Shown: positions 25,061-34,389, numbered from the stretch's first letter. The stretch: 64,000 nucleotides of DNA from Syntrophomonas sp. UBA5314 (GCA_002410325.1 DHRK01000007.1:61391-125390), one strand, 5' to 3'. Numbers and translations: made by a program. Notes: generated from the letters alone by a model not told the origin.

Positions 25061-25984
25061 TTATTTATGCTGTTCGCAGAAACCGGGCTGGCATTTCGGA
25101 CAGCCCGTGCACTCACTGATCCGTTCTTTGAACACATTGCGGATCATCAAAACCGGTTCGCTTACCCCTTGTTCCCCGGTATTATGCAGAATTATATGCC
25201 GCGGCGATATGGTAATAAGGATGCTGACGAGAACATCGTCCAGGCTTACCTCATTGGACAGCATTTCATCTAGAAAGTAGTTAATATATTGTTCATCAAT
25301 TTTGGTGCCGCTGTCATCCCACAGGTAAAATCGTCCATTCCCCATAACCATCAAATTGACTTCATTTATTTTGGGATTCTGGGAATCCACAAAATAGCGG
25401 AGTAAGCTGACAAACTCACTGTATTCCTTTTCGTTTTTCAACTCTTCCAGGGCCAGTTCGGCCGCGTATTTGATCTCCGTCAGGTAGTCCTGCAGGCAAA
25501 AGGTGACGAACCCCTCCACCAGTATGCGCCGGTTCTGTTTAAGATGTTCCAGAACCCTCTGACTGATGCGGTTTTTCCGGCCGAAACGCAGAAGCAGGTT
25601 GAGGCTTTCGCTACTACGGCAATTGTTGAGAATGTCGCGGGCTTTAACATAGACCGCGTCCTTTTCCAAGGTTAAATACTTTTTGATGGAACGGTTGATT
25701 TCCTTCCTTAGAACCTGATCCTCGCAATATTGCATGATATGCTCCGCCAGGGCCTCGCTCAGCTGGTAGCGGAATACGTCACAGATGTCCTCTTCCCGGA
25801 AAACGGAATCATGGCTGCTTCCTTCCAGCACGAAAGTTACCAATTCAAGGCCTAAATTCGGCTGAGGTTCAAGTTCCCAATTAAGAACAAATCCCTTCTG
25901 CTTAATCCATTGCAGACGGCTTTTTACTCCGCCAATAAGCTCATTACCTGCGTCTACCGTTCCCACCTGGAATTCGTAAAGCAT
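25061..25984 (-). CDS. ytxC: YtxC-family putative sporulation protein
   Basis: A 307-residue protein resembling the YtxC family, which in Bacillus also lies beside thrS. The sequence is mostly charged and helical, with segments such as YLTEIKYAAELALEELKNE and FVSLLRYFVDSQNPK matching the family's central part. It ends in a Cys-rich tail C-x2-C-x2-C-x4-C that could bind a metal. The biochemical role is unknown; a sporulation link is from family annotation only. ATG at 25984 has GGGAGGATAACC upstream. Confidence 0.7.
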   Translation of the reverse strand: MLYEFQVGTVDAGNELIGGVKSRLQWIKQKGFVLNWELEPQPNLGLELVTFVLEGSSHDSVFREEDICDVFRYQLSEALAEHIMQYCEDQVLRKEINRSIKKYLTLEKDAVYVKARDILNNCRSSESLNLLLRFGRKNRISQRVLEHLKQNRRILVEGFVTFCLQDYLTEIKYAAELALEELKNEKEYSEFVSLLRYFVDSQNPKINEVNLMVMGNGRFYLWDDSGTKIDEQYINYFLDEMLSNEVSLDDVLVSILITISPRHIILHNTGEQGVSEPVLMIRNVFKERISECTGCPKCQPGFCEQHK

Positions 25985-26211
25985 GGTTATCCTCCCATAT
26001 TAAGAAAGATACTTTATTATATGTGGGGGTGTTAATCGTTATTCAGCTATGGAAATCCAGGCTGTAAGGTCAGCGAATTGATTTACGCTGCTTAGTGAGC
26101 TCTTAAGAGGAATGTCCGGTTGGCAAAATGAGTTGTGGTGCAAGGGATTAAGGTGTTTGTGCAGTAGCGGCCCCAAATTTGACACTAAACCATTTTCGAC
26201 CCTTTTTAACG
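25985..26211. other. Gene-free stretch before tRNA-Val terminator
   Basis: No reading frame with a ribosome binding site and no strong repeat is visible. It separates the YtxC-family gene from the tRNA and is probably the YtxC promoter region. Confidence 0.4.
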
Positions 26212-26238
26212 AAAAAACCGAGGTTCTAAAACCCCGGT
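26212..26238 (-). terminator. Terminator after tRNA-Val
   Basis: Minus strand: ACCGGGGTT pairs with AACCTCGGT (one mismatch) with a 4-base loop, followed by TTTTTT. It ends 15 bases beyond the tRNA. Confidence 0.7.
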
Positions 26239-26252
26239 ATATCGGTCTTTTA

Positions 26253-26327
26253 TGGTGGGCCGTATAAGATTCGAACTTATGACTTCTTCCGCGTCAAGGA
26301 AGCACTCTCCCACTGAGTTAACGGCCC
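26253..26327 (-). tRNA. tRNA-Val (anticodon GAC)
   Basis: Complete cloverleaf on the minus strand. Acceptor GGGCCGT pairs with ACGGCCC, the anticodon stem CTTCC/GGAAG carries loop TTGACGC (anticodon GAC), and the T arm is ATAAG-TTCGAAT-CTTAT. Discriminator A and an encoded CCA end follow. A terminator follows directly. Confidence 0.95.
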
Positions 26328-26488
26328 GAACGTAGTATGATTATAAACCGAAGTTTTTGCAAAATCAATATCTCGGCTCTTTTTTGCCTGCGGTGGATCA
26401 AGGGCAGTCTCGCCATAACGTATTCACGAATTCATAGGAGGCCCTGCCAATATATATATACATGAGTCTGTAAAAGCTGGAGGGCGTC

Positions 26489-27232
26489 TTGATTATAAGT
26501 GTTAAGAAAAATCACTTAATTCAGGTTATGAGTGCTATATTGTTCGTCAGCCTGTCAATCGGTTACTTACAGTTTGCCGCCCACCCTATGTTGGAAAAAT
26601 GGGAGCAGGAAAAGATACTGGTTCGTCGGGTCAACACCAGTCTGCCGCTGGTGGCCTTAACTTTTGATGATGGCCCGGTAGCGGAAACGACTACCGCGGT
26701 TCTAGATGCCCTGCAAAGGAATCAGGCCCACGGTACATTTTTTTTGCTCGGGCAAAGGGCTGAAAACCACCCGGAGCTGGTCAAGCGTATGACCCGTGAA
26801 GGACATGAAGTAGGCAATCACAGTTATTCCCATGCCAATTACAACAAGATGAAAACGGCAGAGCAAATGGAAGATGTTTTTCGCACCAATCAGATCATTG
26901 AAAGGCTCAGCGGGCAGCCGATTCGCCTGTTCCGGCCGCCGGGCGGTTATCTATCAGTGGCCATGGTGGAAAAATGCCGGGCAGCTGATTTAACCATCGC
27001 CTATTGGACCTATAAGCAGGATCCCAAGGATTGGCGCAACGGCACCAGGGCAGCTTCTATTGCCCGCAGTATTTTAGACCACCTGGAGCCGGGTCAAATC
27101 ATCATTCTCCACGACGGGGCTCCCAATGCCAACGAAACGGCCAAGGCTCTGGACATTTTAATTCCTGAATTAAACAAACGGGGGTATTCCTGCGTCACTT
27201 TAAGCGATTTAATGGCCATGGAAAATAAGTAA
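26489..27232 (+). CDS. Polysaccharide deacetylase, NodB fold, membrane-anchored
   Basis: A 247-residue carbohydrate esterase family 4 enzyme. An N-terminal hydrophobic segment (residues 10-30) acts as signal or anchor. The NodB domain shows motif 1 TFDDGP near 58, motif 2 HSYSH near 110 and motif 3 RPPGG near 150, with IILHDG near 204. It should remove acetyl groups from peptidoglycan or related glycan outside the cell. TTG at 26489 has GGAGGG upstream. It is followed 57 bases later by a second deacetylase. Confidence 0.88.
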   Translation: MIISVKKNHLIQVMSAILFVSLSIGYLQFAAHPMLEKWEQEKILVRRVNTSLPLVALTFDDGPVAETTTAVLDALQRNQAHGTFFLLGQRAENHPELVKRMTREGHEVGNHSYSHANYNKMKTAEQMEDVFRTNQIIERLSGQPIRLFRPPGGYLSVAMVEKCRAADLTIAYWTYKQDPKDWRNGTRAASIARSILDHLEPGQIIILHDGAPNANETAKALDILIPELNKRGYSCVTLSDLMAMENK

Positions 27233-27289
27233 TATTCAAGCTTCCCGGGCAATAAAGATGTATAAAACGCCAAAGGGGGTTTATCTTCT

Positions 27290-28015
27290 ATGCCCAAATT
27301 GTTTGGCTTTTACCAACTTCCAACCAGAGCCAAAGCCGCATTGATAGGCCTTTTGGTCATGGTTATACTGGCCAGCAGCGTGCTTTACGTTCAAGCTTAC
27401 CACCGTTTAAAGCCCATTTATGAAGTTAAAACCGATAAAAAAATAGTCGCCCTGACTTTTGATATCAGTTGGGGCAATAAAACCCCCGGTCCAGTTCTCG
27501 ATATTCTAAAAGAAAATAATCTAAAATGCACTTTTTTCCTCTCCGGCCCCTGGGTTAAGCAATACCCGGAAATAGCCCAGCGCATTCAACAGGACGGCCA
27601 TGAAATCGGCAGCCACGGCTATCGTCACATCAATTTGAGCAATCTGAGCAAAAGCGAGATTATAAACGAGATCAACCAGGCTCATACCAATATAAAAGAA
27701 GTTACTGGAGTGGAAGCCAGCTTGATAAGAACCCCCAACGGCGATTATAACGATACGGTAATCCAGGGCGTTCATGAAGCGAACTATGAAGCCATTCAAT
27801 GGAGCTGCGATTCGCTGGACTGGATGAACCCCGGAATTAACACCATCATAGATCGGGTCAGCAACAGGGCTAAAAGCGGCGACATCATTCTCATGCATGC
27901 CAGCGACACCTGCAAGCAAACGCCGGACGCTCTTCCCGCAGTTCTGAAAAATTTGAAAGAAAAGGGATTTGAATTGGTAACCGTATCTGAATTGCTTCAA
28001 GAGCAGCAAAAATAA
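27290..28015 (+). CDS. PdaB-like polysaccharide deacetylase (sporulation type)
   Basis: A 241-residue NodB-fold protein with one N-terminal membrane segment (residues 15-37). Motif 1 is TFDISWGNKTP, a variant typical of the PdaB group in spore formers, where the second Asp of the classical DD pair is replaced. HGYRH is near 108 and RTPNG near 148. Family members act on spore cortex or spore envelope glycan; loss of the second Asp leaves catalysis uncertain. ATG at 27290 with AAAGGGGG upstream. Probably co-transcribed with the preceding deacetylase. Confidence 0.85.
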   Translation: MPKLFGFYQLPTRAKAALIGLLVMVILASSVLYVQAYHRLKPIYEVKTDKKIVALTFDISWGNKTPGPVLDILKENNLKCTFFLSGPWVKQYPEIAQRIQQDGHEIGSHGYRHINLSNLSKSEIINEINQAHTNIKEVTGVEASLIRTPNGDYNDTVIQGVHEANYEAIQWSCDSLDWMNPGINTIIDRVSNRAKSGDIILMHASDTCKQTPDALPAVLKNLKEKGFELVTVSELLQEQQK

Positions 28016-28036
28016 GAAAGAATTAAAGAAAGGCAG

Positions 28037-28076
28037 AAAAAGTTAGAAGCCATGCACGGGGTTCCGTCATGGCTTC
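28037..28076. terminator. Bidirectional terminator hairpin
   Basis: GAAGCCATG (28046-28054) pairs with CATGGCTTC (28068-28076). On the minus strand it is followed by TAACTTTTT, ending the small gene at 28080-28160. On the plus strand it lies 30 bases after the PdaB-like gene. Confidence 0.65.
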
Positions 28077-28079
28077 CGG

Positions 28080-28160
28080 TTACTCTTCTTCTTCGTAGTA
28101 GTCCTCGATGTGCTCCAGACCGATGTCCTTCAGGATCTGGTCTATCAGGTTCTTATCCAT
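28080..28160 (-). CDS. 26-residue acidic peptide, unknown
   Basis: A very short gene coding for MDKNLIDQILKDIGLEHIED followed by YY and four Glu. It has a strong ribosome binding site, AAAGGAGGAAT, about 8 bases before ATG 28160, and a terminator begins 4 bases after the stop, which together argue for real expression. The peptide is acidic with an amphipathic helical N-terminal half and no membrane segment. No family recognised. Confidence 0.55.
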   Translation of the reverse strand: MDKNLIDQILKDIGLEHIEDYYEEEE

Positions 28161-28488
28161 TCTTATGATTCCTCCTTTCTCCTTTATCAAAAGCTAATTA
28201 TACGCCTTTCATTGAAATATTACCAGTAAAACGTAAAATACTTTCACTATGATCAATATATCGTTGTAAAGCGTTTGTAAATTTAATGTTTTAGGACTAA
28301 AAAACCAATTGGGTTAAAAGTACAATAATTAGTAGCGCCACATCCATTCGTCATCAGGCCTTTTCCTTAACATATAAACCCCTTAATACAGATCAAGCAG
28401 ATAAATGCTCGAGGTATAAAAAACAGGCTTTTCCTTTAAGCTATAGCCAGTTAATCATTTACATAACTTATTACGGGAGTTGATCATC
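28161..28488. other. AT-rich region without gene
   Basis: Upstream region of the small peptide gene on the minus strand; a TATAAT lies at about 28196-28201 on that strand, but no matching -35 box was found. Nothing else coding or repeated is visible. Confidence 0.35.
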
Positions 28489-28686
28489 TTGCTCAGTCCC
28501 GCCGCGATAAAGATCCATTATCTATTGTCCTTCGGCTGCTTTTTTATTTCCGGAACGCAAATGGTAACTGGAATAAGGGCTGCTTTCTGCGGTATCATAG
28601 GATGTGCTTTGCTCTGCAGCGCACTGATGCGTTATTCTCCGCTAGTGGATTTAATCAGAAAAGGCAACGATTCATCAGAGTACTAA
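28489..28686 (+). CDS. Small hypothetical membrane protein
   Basis: A 65-residue product if started at TTG 28489, which has ACGGGAG 9 bases upstream (a TTG at 28480 is too close to that site). Two hydrophobic stretches near residues 10-25 and 32-48 precede a charged tail ending RKGNDSSEY. No family recognised. It converges on the metallo-hydrolase gene with their stops touching. Weak start signals keep confidence low. Confidence 0.4.
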   Translation: MLSPAAIKIHYLLSFGCFFISGTQMVTGIRAAFCGIIGCALLCSALMRYSPLVDLIRKGNDSSEY

Positions 28687-29606
28687 ACCTTATGCCAGAC
28701 CCCTTCCTCAACTTCCCTGACCATACCCTGGCTGGCCAGGTTATTCAGGTGTTTGAGGAACATGACTTTGTTCCAAAAGACGCTCAGCGGCACATCCGGC
28801 AAAGCTAGTTTTTTAACCTCCAATTTAACCATATCGTCAAGCCTTCGGGGCTGGTCCACATACGACAAGACCCGGTCTTCGCGTTTTAGCACTATGTCCA
28901 GATAGCGGGTGAAAAGAAGCGGTATATTATCCTCGCTTTGCCTGAATATTCGGCGGTGGGAGGTCACCAGGACGGCCGGTTTTATATCGATAAGGCGGCG
29001 GATTGAATTCAGTACCTGACCTACATTGCAGTAGGGGGCCCCATACCAGGGGCCGTTGTCGGCCAGGTCGAGATCACTGGAAAAGAGGATTCCATCCTTT
29101 TCGATATAAAAAGCATAATGTCCGGGGGAATGGCCCGGTAGGTGCAGGGCTTTTAGCTGAACGTGCCCGCAGTCGATGACCCTGCCTTCCCACAGGTGTC
29201 CGGTTATGTTGTAATCTCGAAAATCGGGCATATTTACATCGTCACGGCTGGCAACCGTCTGAGACAGACGGTCATCCCGCGGAACATCCATCAGCTGGTT
29301 CCATAGACTGTACCCCATGAACGCATCATAGCTCTGCCGGCTTTGGTAGGCCTGGGCCTCCTCCCTGCCAACGACCATCTCCGAATGCTTGAAATGCCCG
29401 ACACCGTGAATATGGTCAAAATGAATGTGGCTGAAAATTAACCTCTGTATTCCACCGGTGTTGATTGCTGCATAGGCATTTCCCCCGGCACCGGCATCGA
29501 TCATGGTTTTGATATCATCATCAATAAATAATGAATTGCTGTAGGGAAAAATAGACTTGGCTTCCGGTCTCACTAATTTGATTCTGTCCGCCACCGGTAT
29601 GATCAC
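28683..29606 (-). CDS. MBL-fold hydrolase (glyoxalase II-like superfamily)
   Basis: A 307-residue metallo-beta-lactamase-fold protein. The metal motif SHIHFDHIHG is near residue 78, GHSPGHYAFY supplies the next His, and DLDLADNGPWYG the bridging Asp. A C-terminal winged-helix-like tail (residues 240-305) is reminiscent of LACTB2-type members. Substrate unknown. GTG at 29606 is used because GGGGGAG lies 6 bases upstream. Confidence 0.82.
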   Translation of the reverse strand: MIIPVADRIKLVRPEAKSIFPYSNSLFIDDDIKTMIDAGAGGNAYAAINTGGIQRLIFSHIHFDHIHGVGHFKHSEMVVGREEAQAYQSRQSYDAFMGYSLWNQLMDVPRDDRLSQTVASRDDVNMPDFRDYNITGHLWEGRVIDCGHVQLKALHLPGHSPGHYAFYIEKDGILFSSDLDLADNGPWYGAPYCNVGQVLNSIRRLIDIKPAVLVTSHRRIFRQSEDNIPLLFTRYLDIVLKREDRVLSYVDQPRRLDDMVKLEVKKLALPDVPLSVFWNKVMFLKHLNNLASQGMVREVEEGVWHKV

Positions 29607-29666
29607 AAAAGACTCCCCCTTATTTCTCTATATCTCTAAATATCTATTCTAAAAATTTCCAATTAC

Positions 29667-29690
29667 AAAGCCCGGGTTACCCCGGGCTTT
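29667..29690 (-). terminator. Terminator after the 134-residue hypothetical gene
   Basis: A perfect 10-bp stem AAAGCCCGGG/CCCGGGCTTT with a 4-base loop, 19 bases past the stop; a modest T-rich stretch follows. Confidence 0.6.
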
Positions 29691-29709
29691 AAAAGAAGCT
29701 GAGCTTGGT

Positions 29710-30114
29710 TTAATCAAGTTTGTCAATCATTTCGGCAATCATATCGAAAAAATAATTTATATCATCCTTGTCGTTGATTCCCGCTTTGAACCCTATCTCC
29801 GGAAACCTTCCCCGGCTGGTGATCTTGATATTAACCACGTACTGTCCTTGAGAGATGCTATCTTCCAGGTTTTCCAACTCAATGTCGGTCCATTCTTCCT
29901 CATTGGGGAGTTCATTTTCCTCATCTTCCAGGAGTTTATCAAAATTGGGTGTTTCTCCGTCGCTGTTATCTATAATCTGGTTTACTATCCACATGAGGTC
30001 ATTGGTGGTCATGTTTAGTTCTTCACTGAGCTGCATTATTTCATTGGCAATGGGTGTTATTTTGAGTAAATCAGAAAGATTGACCGGATCTCCTTTTCCC
30101 CACCTGTTTTTCAT
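29710..30114 (-). CDS. Hypothetical acidic protein
   Basis: A 134-residue soluble protein, strongly acidic in the middle (LLEDEENELPNEEEWTDIE). It has helical ends and no signal or membrane segment. GGAGGTGATAGC before ATG 30114 and a terminator after it support a real single-gene unit. No domain recognised. Confidence 0.65.
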   Translation of the reverse strand: MKNRWGKGDPVNLSDLLKITPIANEIMQLSEELNMTTNDLMWIVNQIIDNSDGETPNFDKLLEDEENELPNEEEWTDIELENLEDSISQGQYVVNIKITSRGRFPEIGFKAGINDKDDINYFFDMIAEMIDKLD

Positions 30115-30370
30115 GCTATCACCTCCGCATCAATTGGGCACGATAACTATGGATAACCCTATCAGGTGATTCCCGGAGCTTTTCTCCACATTACTATTTT
30201 GCCATTTAATTGTCCACAGTTAATTCTACTCTTCCAAACGTGAATATATGAGAAAGTCCAGGGAAAAAACGCATCATTCAATCTGGTAAACGCTGTCGGG
30301 CTTAAAGACCTCCTTACCCGCAAAATCAAGCTATTGACAATGCACGAAAACCCTGATTGCCTTAACCAGT

Positions 30371-30658
30371 CTAGTTAGTATAACCCATAAGTGCCCGCCG
30401 CTCAGCTCTAACGCGCTCTATATCAGGCTTAACTAACGATTTGATATGTACCCGGTGTTCAAACACCTGGTCGTCCATTTCCTTGACAGTGCAATTCCCG
30501 GCCAGGATCTTTCCCGCCCGGATGCTCACGCAATAGTCGGCCTGAAGGTAGAATATCCAGAGGGATTTAACCTCTTCCCCACTTAAAACCACATCCACTT
30601 CAGCGCTGGCTTTGTTGCGATCGATGAGTTTGAAATCCTGTACTGATTTAATTTCCAT
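30371..30658 (-). CDS. Hypothetical protein
   Basis: A 95-residue soluble protein with a beta-rich N-terminal half (FKLIDRNKASAEVDVVLSG) and a basic helical C-terminus (DIERVRAERRALMG). ATG at 30658 has GGGAGAATGAG upstream. No family recognised and no clear partner; the gap to the next minus-strand gene is 256 bases, with nothing visible in it. Confidence 0.6.
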   Translation of the reverse strand: MEIKSVQDFKLIDRNKASAEVDVVLSGEEVKSLWIFYLQADYCVSIRAGKILAGNCTVKEMDDQVFEHRVHIKSLVKPDIERVRAERRALMGYTN

Positions 30659-31266
30659 CTCATTCTCCCAAATAAATATTATTCTTTAATTCCATATGCA
30701 ATTGTATTTTCCTTCATGAAGATAATGTATATAGATCAATCATTTACATCGTCGATTGATAATATAAGTATACCTGTATGCCTGTATGCCGCAAAAAACC
30801 ATATAAAAAAAATCCAGGAGGTATTTCCAGAATAGAAATCCCCCTGCGATATTAGCTTTACATAAACTTACCGTCAAGTCAAGCAAAGTACCGATAATTT
30901 AAGATTATTTCCATTATCATTAGATAAGTCAGTGTAATCCTCTTTGGGTTTGCAAGGTGCCTTCCACCGGGCTTTGTGGAGATTTTGAAGTTTTGGGGCT
31001 ACTAGTCTAATATCTTGTTATGACCTTATATCTAACCAATGCTTCTGCGGGGTAATCCCTACCGCAATCTTACCAGCCCTAGAAAACCAAGCGTTTTCCG
31101 GCATTATCTGGCCTCGGGTAATAGGGTTATGTTTTTATGAGCAAAATTGCTGTTTTCTGAGGTTTAAGGGAGGGGATAAAACGTCAATAATTAGAGCTAT
31201 TCAAAAAAGATTTCCCGGGAAGATTTTTCTTCCCTAGTATCTATTTAGAAAGAAGGTTGATAGTCG
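30659..31266. other. Long intergenic region upstream of pyrophosphatase
   Basis: About 600 bases without a supported gene. Small inverted repeats are seen (TGCGG...CCGCA near 31046-31065; GGGAAGA...TCTTCCC near 31218-31234), but no known riboswitch or clear promoter. It probably holds the divergent promoters of the 95-residue gene and hppA. Confidence 0.35.
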
Positions 31267-33738
31267 GTGACATTTAACTCGGGAAAGCTCTTAACCAGGT
31301 CCCTGCTGGGCGGTGCTTTAAGCGTTCCGTTCATGCTGGCGGCTCCGGCTCTGGCCCTGGCCAGCGAAGCCAATCTAGTGATACCTGAACTCACTAAAAG
31401 CCAGAACAGCTTGCTTACTTATGGCATTTTAGTATGTGTTCTAGGATTTATTTTCGGTTTATACCAGTTCACCAAAGTTAAAAAGTTAGAAGCCCACCAA
31501 TCAATGCTTGATGTGGCTGCCACCATTTACGAAACCTGTAAAACATATCTGATTCAACAAGGTAAACTACTGGCCATCTTGTTCGTTTTTATAGGCTTTT
31601 GTATAGCGTTCTACTATGGGTTTTTACAGCATACGCCATTGAGCGGGGTTCTACTCATCCTAGGTTGGACTGTTATCGGTATACTCGGTTCCTATAGTGT
31701 GGCCTGGTACGGGATAAGAATGAACACCCTGGCTAACAGCAGAACCGCCTTTGTATCACTGGAAACCAAGCCCCTTAAACTTTTGAACATCGCTCTTGAC
31801 GCGGGCATGAGCATAGGTGTGCTACTGGTCTGCGTAGAGCTGATTATGATGCTGATTATTCTGCTCTGGATTCCGCGTGATCTTGCTGGAGCCAGCTTCA
31901 TCGGTTTCGCGGTTGGTGAATCACTGGGAGCCAGTGCTCTTCGTATAGCCGGAGGCATATTTACCAAGATCGCTGACATCGGCTCTGACTTGATGAAGAT
32001 CGTTTTCGGGATCAAGGAAGACGACCCCCGCAACCCCGGTGTTATTGCAGACTGTACCGGAGACAACGCGGGAGACAGCGTCGGGCCCACCGCCGATGGT
32101 TTCGAAACTTATGGTGTCACCGGCGTAGCTCTGGTCTCTTTCATTGTTTTAGCAGTAGGATTCGTTCCGGGAATAAGCGATGCTTTGAGGATATCACTGC
32201 AAAGCACCATGCTCACCTGGATTTTTGTCATGAGAGTCTTAATGATCATCACTTCGATTGCTTCTTTCTATATAAACAGGTCGTTCAGCCAGGCCAGATT
32301 TGGTAAAAAGGATGACTTCGATTTCGAGCAGCCCTTGACCAGCTTGGTATGGATTACCTCTTTGCTGTCCATTGCAGTTACTTTTGCGGTTAGTTATTAC
32401 ATGCTGGGGCCCAATTCAACAGCACCAAATGAGCTAAAAAGTCTTTGGGCGGTGCTCGCCACCATCATCAGCATAGGAACTCTTGGGGCTGCTGTTATTC
32501 CTGAATTCACCAAGATATTCACCAGCCCCAACTCACTGCATGTAGCCGAGGTTGTTAAGGCATCCCGTGAGGGCGGTTCGTCCCTCAATATCTTGTCCGG
32601 ATTGGTTGCCGGCAACTTTAGCGCCTTTTGGATTGGCATGGTTTTCTTCGGATTGATGTTCGCGGCCTACTACGCAAGCGGGTTCGGCTTAGGCGCCATA
32701 ATGATTTATCCTTCCATATTCGCCTTCGGCCTGGTTGCTTTCGGTATGCTGGGCATGGGGCCGGTAACCATCGCTGTTGACAGCTATGGTCCGGTAACTG
32801 ACAACGCCCAGTCAATCTACGAGCTGTCCCTTATCGAAGAAATCCCCAACGTGGAAAAGGAAATCCAGAGCAAATTCGGCTTTAAACCCGATTTTGAGAA
32901 AGCCAAACACTACCTGGAAGCCAATGACGGAGCCGGCAATACCTTTAAGGCAACCGCCAAGCCGGTTCTCATCGGAACAGCGGTAGTCGGAGCGACCACC
33001 ATGATCTTCTCTCTGATCCTGGTTATTAAAAACGTTCTGGGAGTCCAGCCTGAGCAGATCCTGACCCTTTTAAATCCCTACACCATATTCGGTTTAATCG
33101 CTGGAGGCTGTATTATATACTGGTTTACCGGTGCATCTACCCAGGCCGTTACCACTGGCGCCTACCGCGCGGTTGAGTACATCAAGAAAAACATTTCGTT
33201 AGACGAAAACGCCAGCCAGAAGGCAGCCACCGAAAAGTCCAAGGAAGTGGTTAAGATATGCACCCAGTACGCTCAGCAGGGCATGTTCAACATCTTTATC
33301 GCTATCTTTTCATTTACCCTGGCCTTCTCCTGCCTGGCTGCTCCTGTGTCCGGCAACGACTCGGTTTCCCTGTTTGTTTCCTATTTGATTTCGATTGCCG
33401 TATTCGGACTCTTCCAGGCCGTCTTCATGGCCAATGGCGGCGGTTGCTGGGACAATGCCAAAAAGGTAGTTGAGGTGGACCTGAAAGAAAAGGGCACTCC
33501 CCTGCATGAGGCAACCGTTGTCGGCGACACGGTTGGCGACCCCTTCAAGGACACTTCTTCGGTGGCCATGAACCCGATCATCAAATTCACTACCCTGTTC
33601 GGCCTGCTGGCCATGGAAATCGCCATAACTGATGCTTTCAGGAGTGTCGCCCCGGTGGTGGGAGGAGTATTCCTGGTAATCGGCCTCTTTTTCGTATGGC
33701 GATCCTTCTACGGAATGAGGATTCCCACCGAGAAATAA
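31267..33738 (+). CDS. hppA: Membrane-bound ion-translocating pyrophosphatase
   Basis: An 823-residue proton- or sodium-pumping pyrophosphatase with about 16 membrane helices. Substrate-site motifs are visible: EDDPRNPG, GDNAGDSVGPTAD, and C-terminal WDNAKK and GDTVGDPFKDTSS. The GNTFKATAK segment has Lys where K+-dependent enzymes have Ala, so it should be K+-independent. It is longer than typical (about 700) with an N-terminal signal-like extension. In syntrophs such pumps recover energy from PPi made by acyl-CoA synthetases. GTG at 31267 with AGAAGG about 10 bases upstream. Confidence 0.95.
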   Translation: MTFNSGKLLTRSLLGGALSVPFMLAAPALALASEANLVIPELTKSQNSLLTYGILVCVLGFIFGLYQFTKVKKLEAHQSMLDVAATIYETCKTYLIQQGKLLAILFVFIGFCIAFYYGFLQHTPLSGVLLILGWTVIGILGSYSVAWYGIRMNTLANSRTAFVSLETKPLKLLNIALDAGMSIGVLLVCVELIMMLIILLWIPRDLAGASFIGFAVGESLGASALRIAGGIFTKIADIGSDLMKIVFGIKEDDPRNPGVIADCTGDNAGDSVGPTADGFETYGVTGVALVSFIVLAVGFVPGISDALRISLQSTMLTWIFVMRVLMIITSIASFYINRSFSQARFGKKDDFDFEQPLTSLVWITSLLSIAVTFAVSYYMLGPNSTAPNELKSLWAVLATIISIGTLGAAVIPEFTKIFTSPNSLHVAEVVKASREGGSSLNILSGLVAGNFSAFWIGMVFFGLMFAAYYASGFGLGAIMIYPSIFAFGLVAFGMLGMGPVTIAVDSYGPVTDNAQSIYELSLIEEIPNVEKEIQSKFGFKPDFEKAKHYLEANDGAGNTFKATAKPVLIGTAVVGATTMIFSLILVIKNVLGVQPEQILTLLNPYTIFGLIAGGCIIYWFTGASTQAVTTGAYRAVEYIKKNISLDENASQKAATEKSKEVVKICTQYAQQGMFNIFIAIFSFTLAFSCLAAPVSGNDSVSLFVSYLISIAVFGLFQAVFMANGGGCWDNAKKVVEVDLKEKGTPLHEATVVGDTVGDPFKDTSSVAMNPIIKFTTLFGLLAMEIAITDAFRSVAPVVGGVFLVIGLFFVWRSFYGMRIPTEK

Positions 33739-33760
33739 GGTTTAAAATTAGCCAAGCTTT

Positions 33761-33791
33761 AAAGCACCTTCCGCTATGTGGAAGGTGCTTT
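33761..33791 (+). terminator. Terminator after hppA
   Basis: A perfect 12-bp stem AAAGCACCTTCC/GGAAGGTGCTTT with a 7-base loop, followed by CGTTTTG, 22 bases past the stop. Confidence 0.8.
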
Positions 33792-33882
33792 CGTTTTGTC
33801 ATATGTAGCCAGCAGTGCAAGCGGCCTGATTTAAAACAGGATTCATAAGTTCACTATCATCCCTGTTAAACCAACTATTTGT

Positions 33883-34140
33883 TTATTTGTTGCCGGCGCG
33901 CTTGTGCTGGTCAAACATCTCCTTAACCGACCACAGGTTGATGAAGGAATTATATCCCCACCACATGGAGGCAACGCCATTGGCCGTTCTAAATGAAAGG
34001 TATAAACAGATTATTCCCAGAACTAAAAATGCCACCCAGGGCCAGGTGCCAAACCATTCCTCCAGCTTAACCACCAATACATGGTATATGCCTATGGTTA
34101 GAAATACGTAAATACCAAAAATTATCCCAATATAACTCAT
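33883..34140 (-). CDS. DUF4491-family membrane protein
   Basis: An 85-residue protein with two membrane helices and a final amphipathic part (LWSVKEMFDQHKR), matching the small DUF4491 family: YIGIIFGIYVFLTIGIYHV at the start and the LWSxxEMFxQxxR ending. Function unknown. GGAGTAAGTGA precedes ATG 34140. Confidence 0.75.
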   Translation of the reverse strand: MSYIGIIFGIYVFLTIGIYHVLVVKLEEWFGTWPWVAFLVLGIICLYLSFRTANGVASMWWGYNSFINLWSVKEMFDQHKRAGNK

Positions 34141-34340
34141 TCACTTACTCCTATAACTTATTTTTATTATTATATAACATATCAAAAAAATCCTTCGTTT
34201 ATCTGCCGGATAAAAATCCGGTTGATTACTGCTCTTGGAGCAACCGCCGCGGTCGTGAAGTCCCTTTTTTTCATCGCCCCTATCTTTGGAATTTCTTTTC
34301 TAGTCAACTTCAAGAAATGCTTAAATCGATAAAAGAAGTA

Positions 34341-34370
34341 TTGACAGGATAAATTTAAGGAAGTTATTAT
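34341..34370 (+). promoter_or_regulatory. Sigma-A promoter overlapping Fur box
   Basis: -35 TTGACA (34341-34346), 18-base spacer, -10 TATTAT (34365-34370). The start point should fall inside the Fur box at 34371-34389. Reads toward the DUF2325 gene. Confidence 0.65.
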
Positions 34371-34389
34371 GATATTGATAATCATTATC
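34371..34389 (+). promoter_or_regulatory. Fur box
   Basis: GATATTGATAATCATTATC matches the classical 19-base Fur consensus at 18 positions. Its place directly after the -10 box predicts repression when iron is ample. A Fur-family gene lies 1.5 kb downstream. Confidence 0.75.

Noticed and set aside
26040..26211. Possible insertion-sequence remnant
   Set aside because: Some phrases recall transposon ends, but no inverted ends, target duplication or transposase piece could be found.
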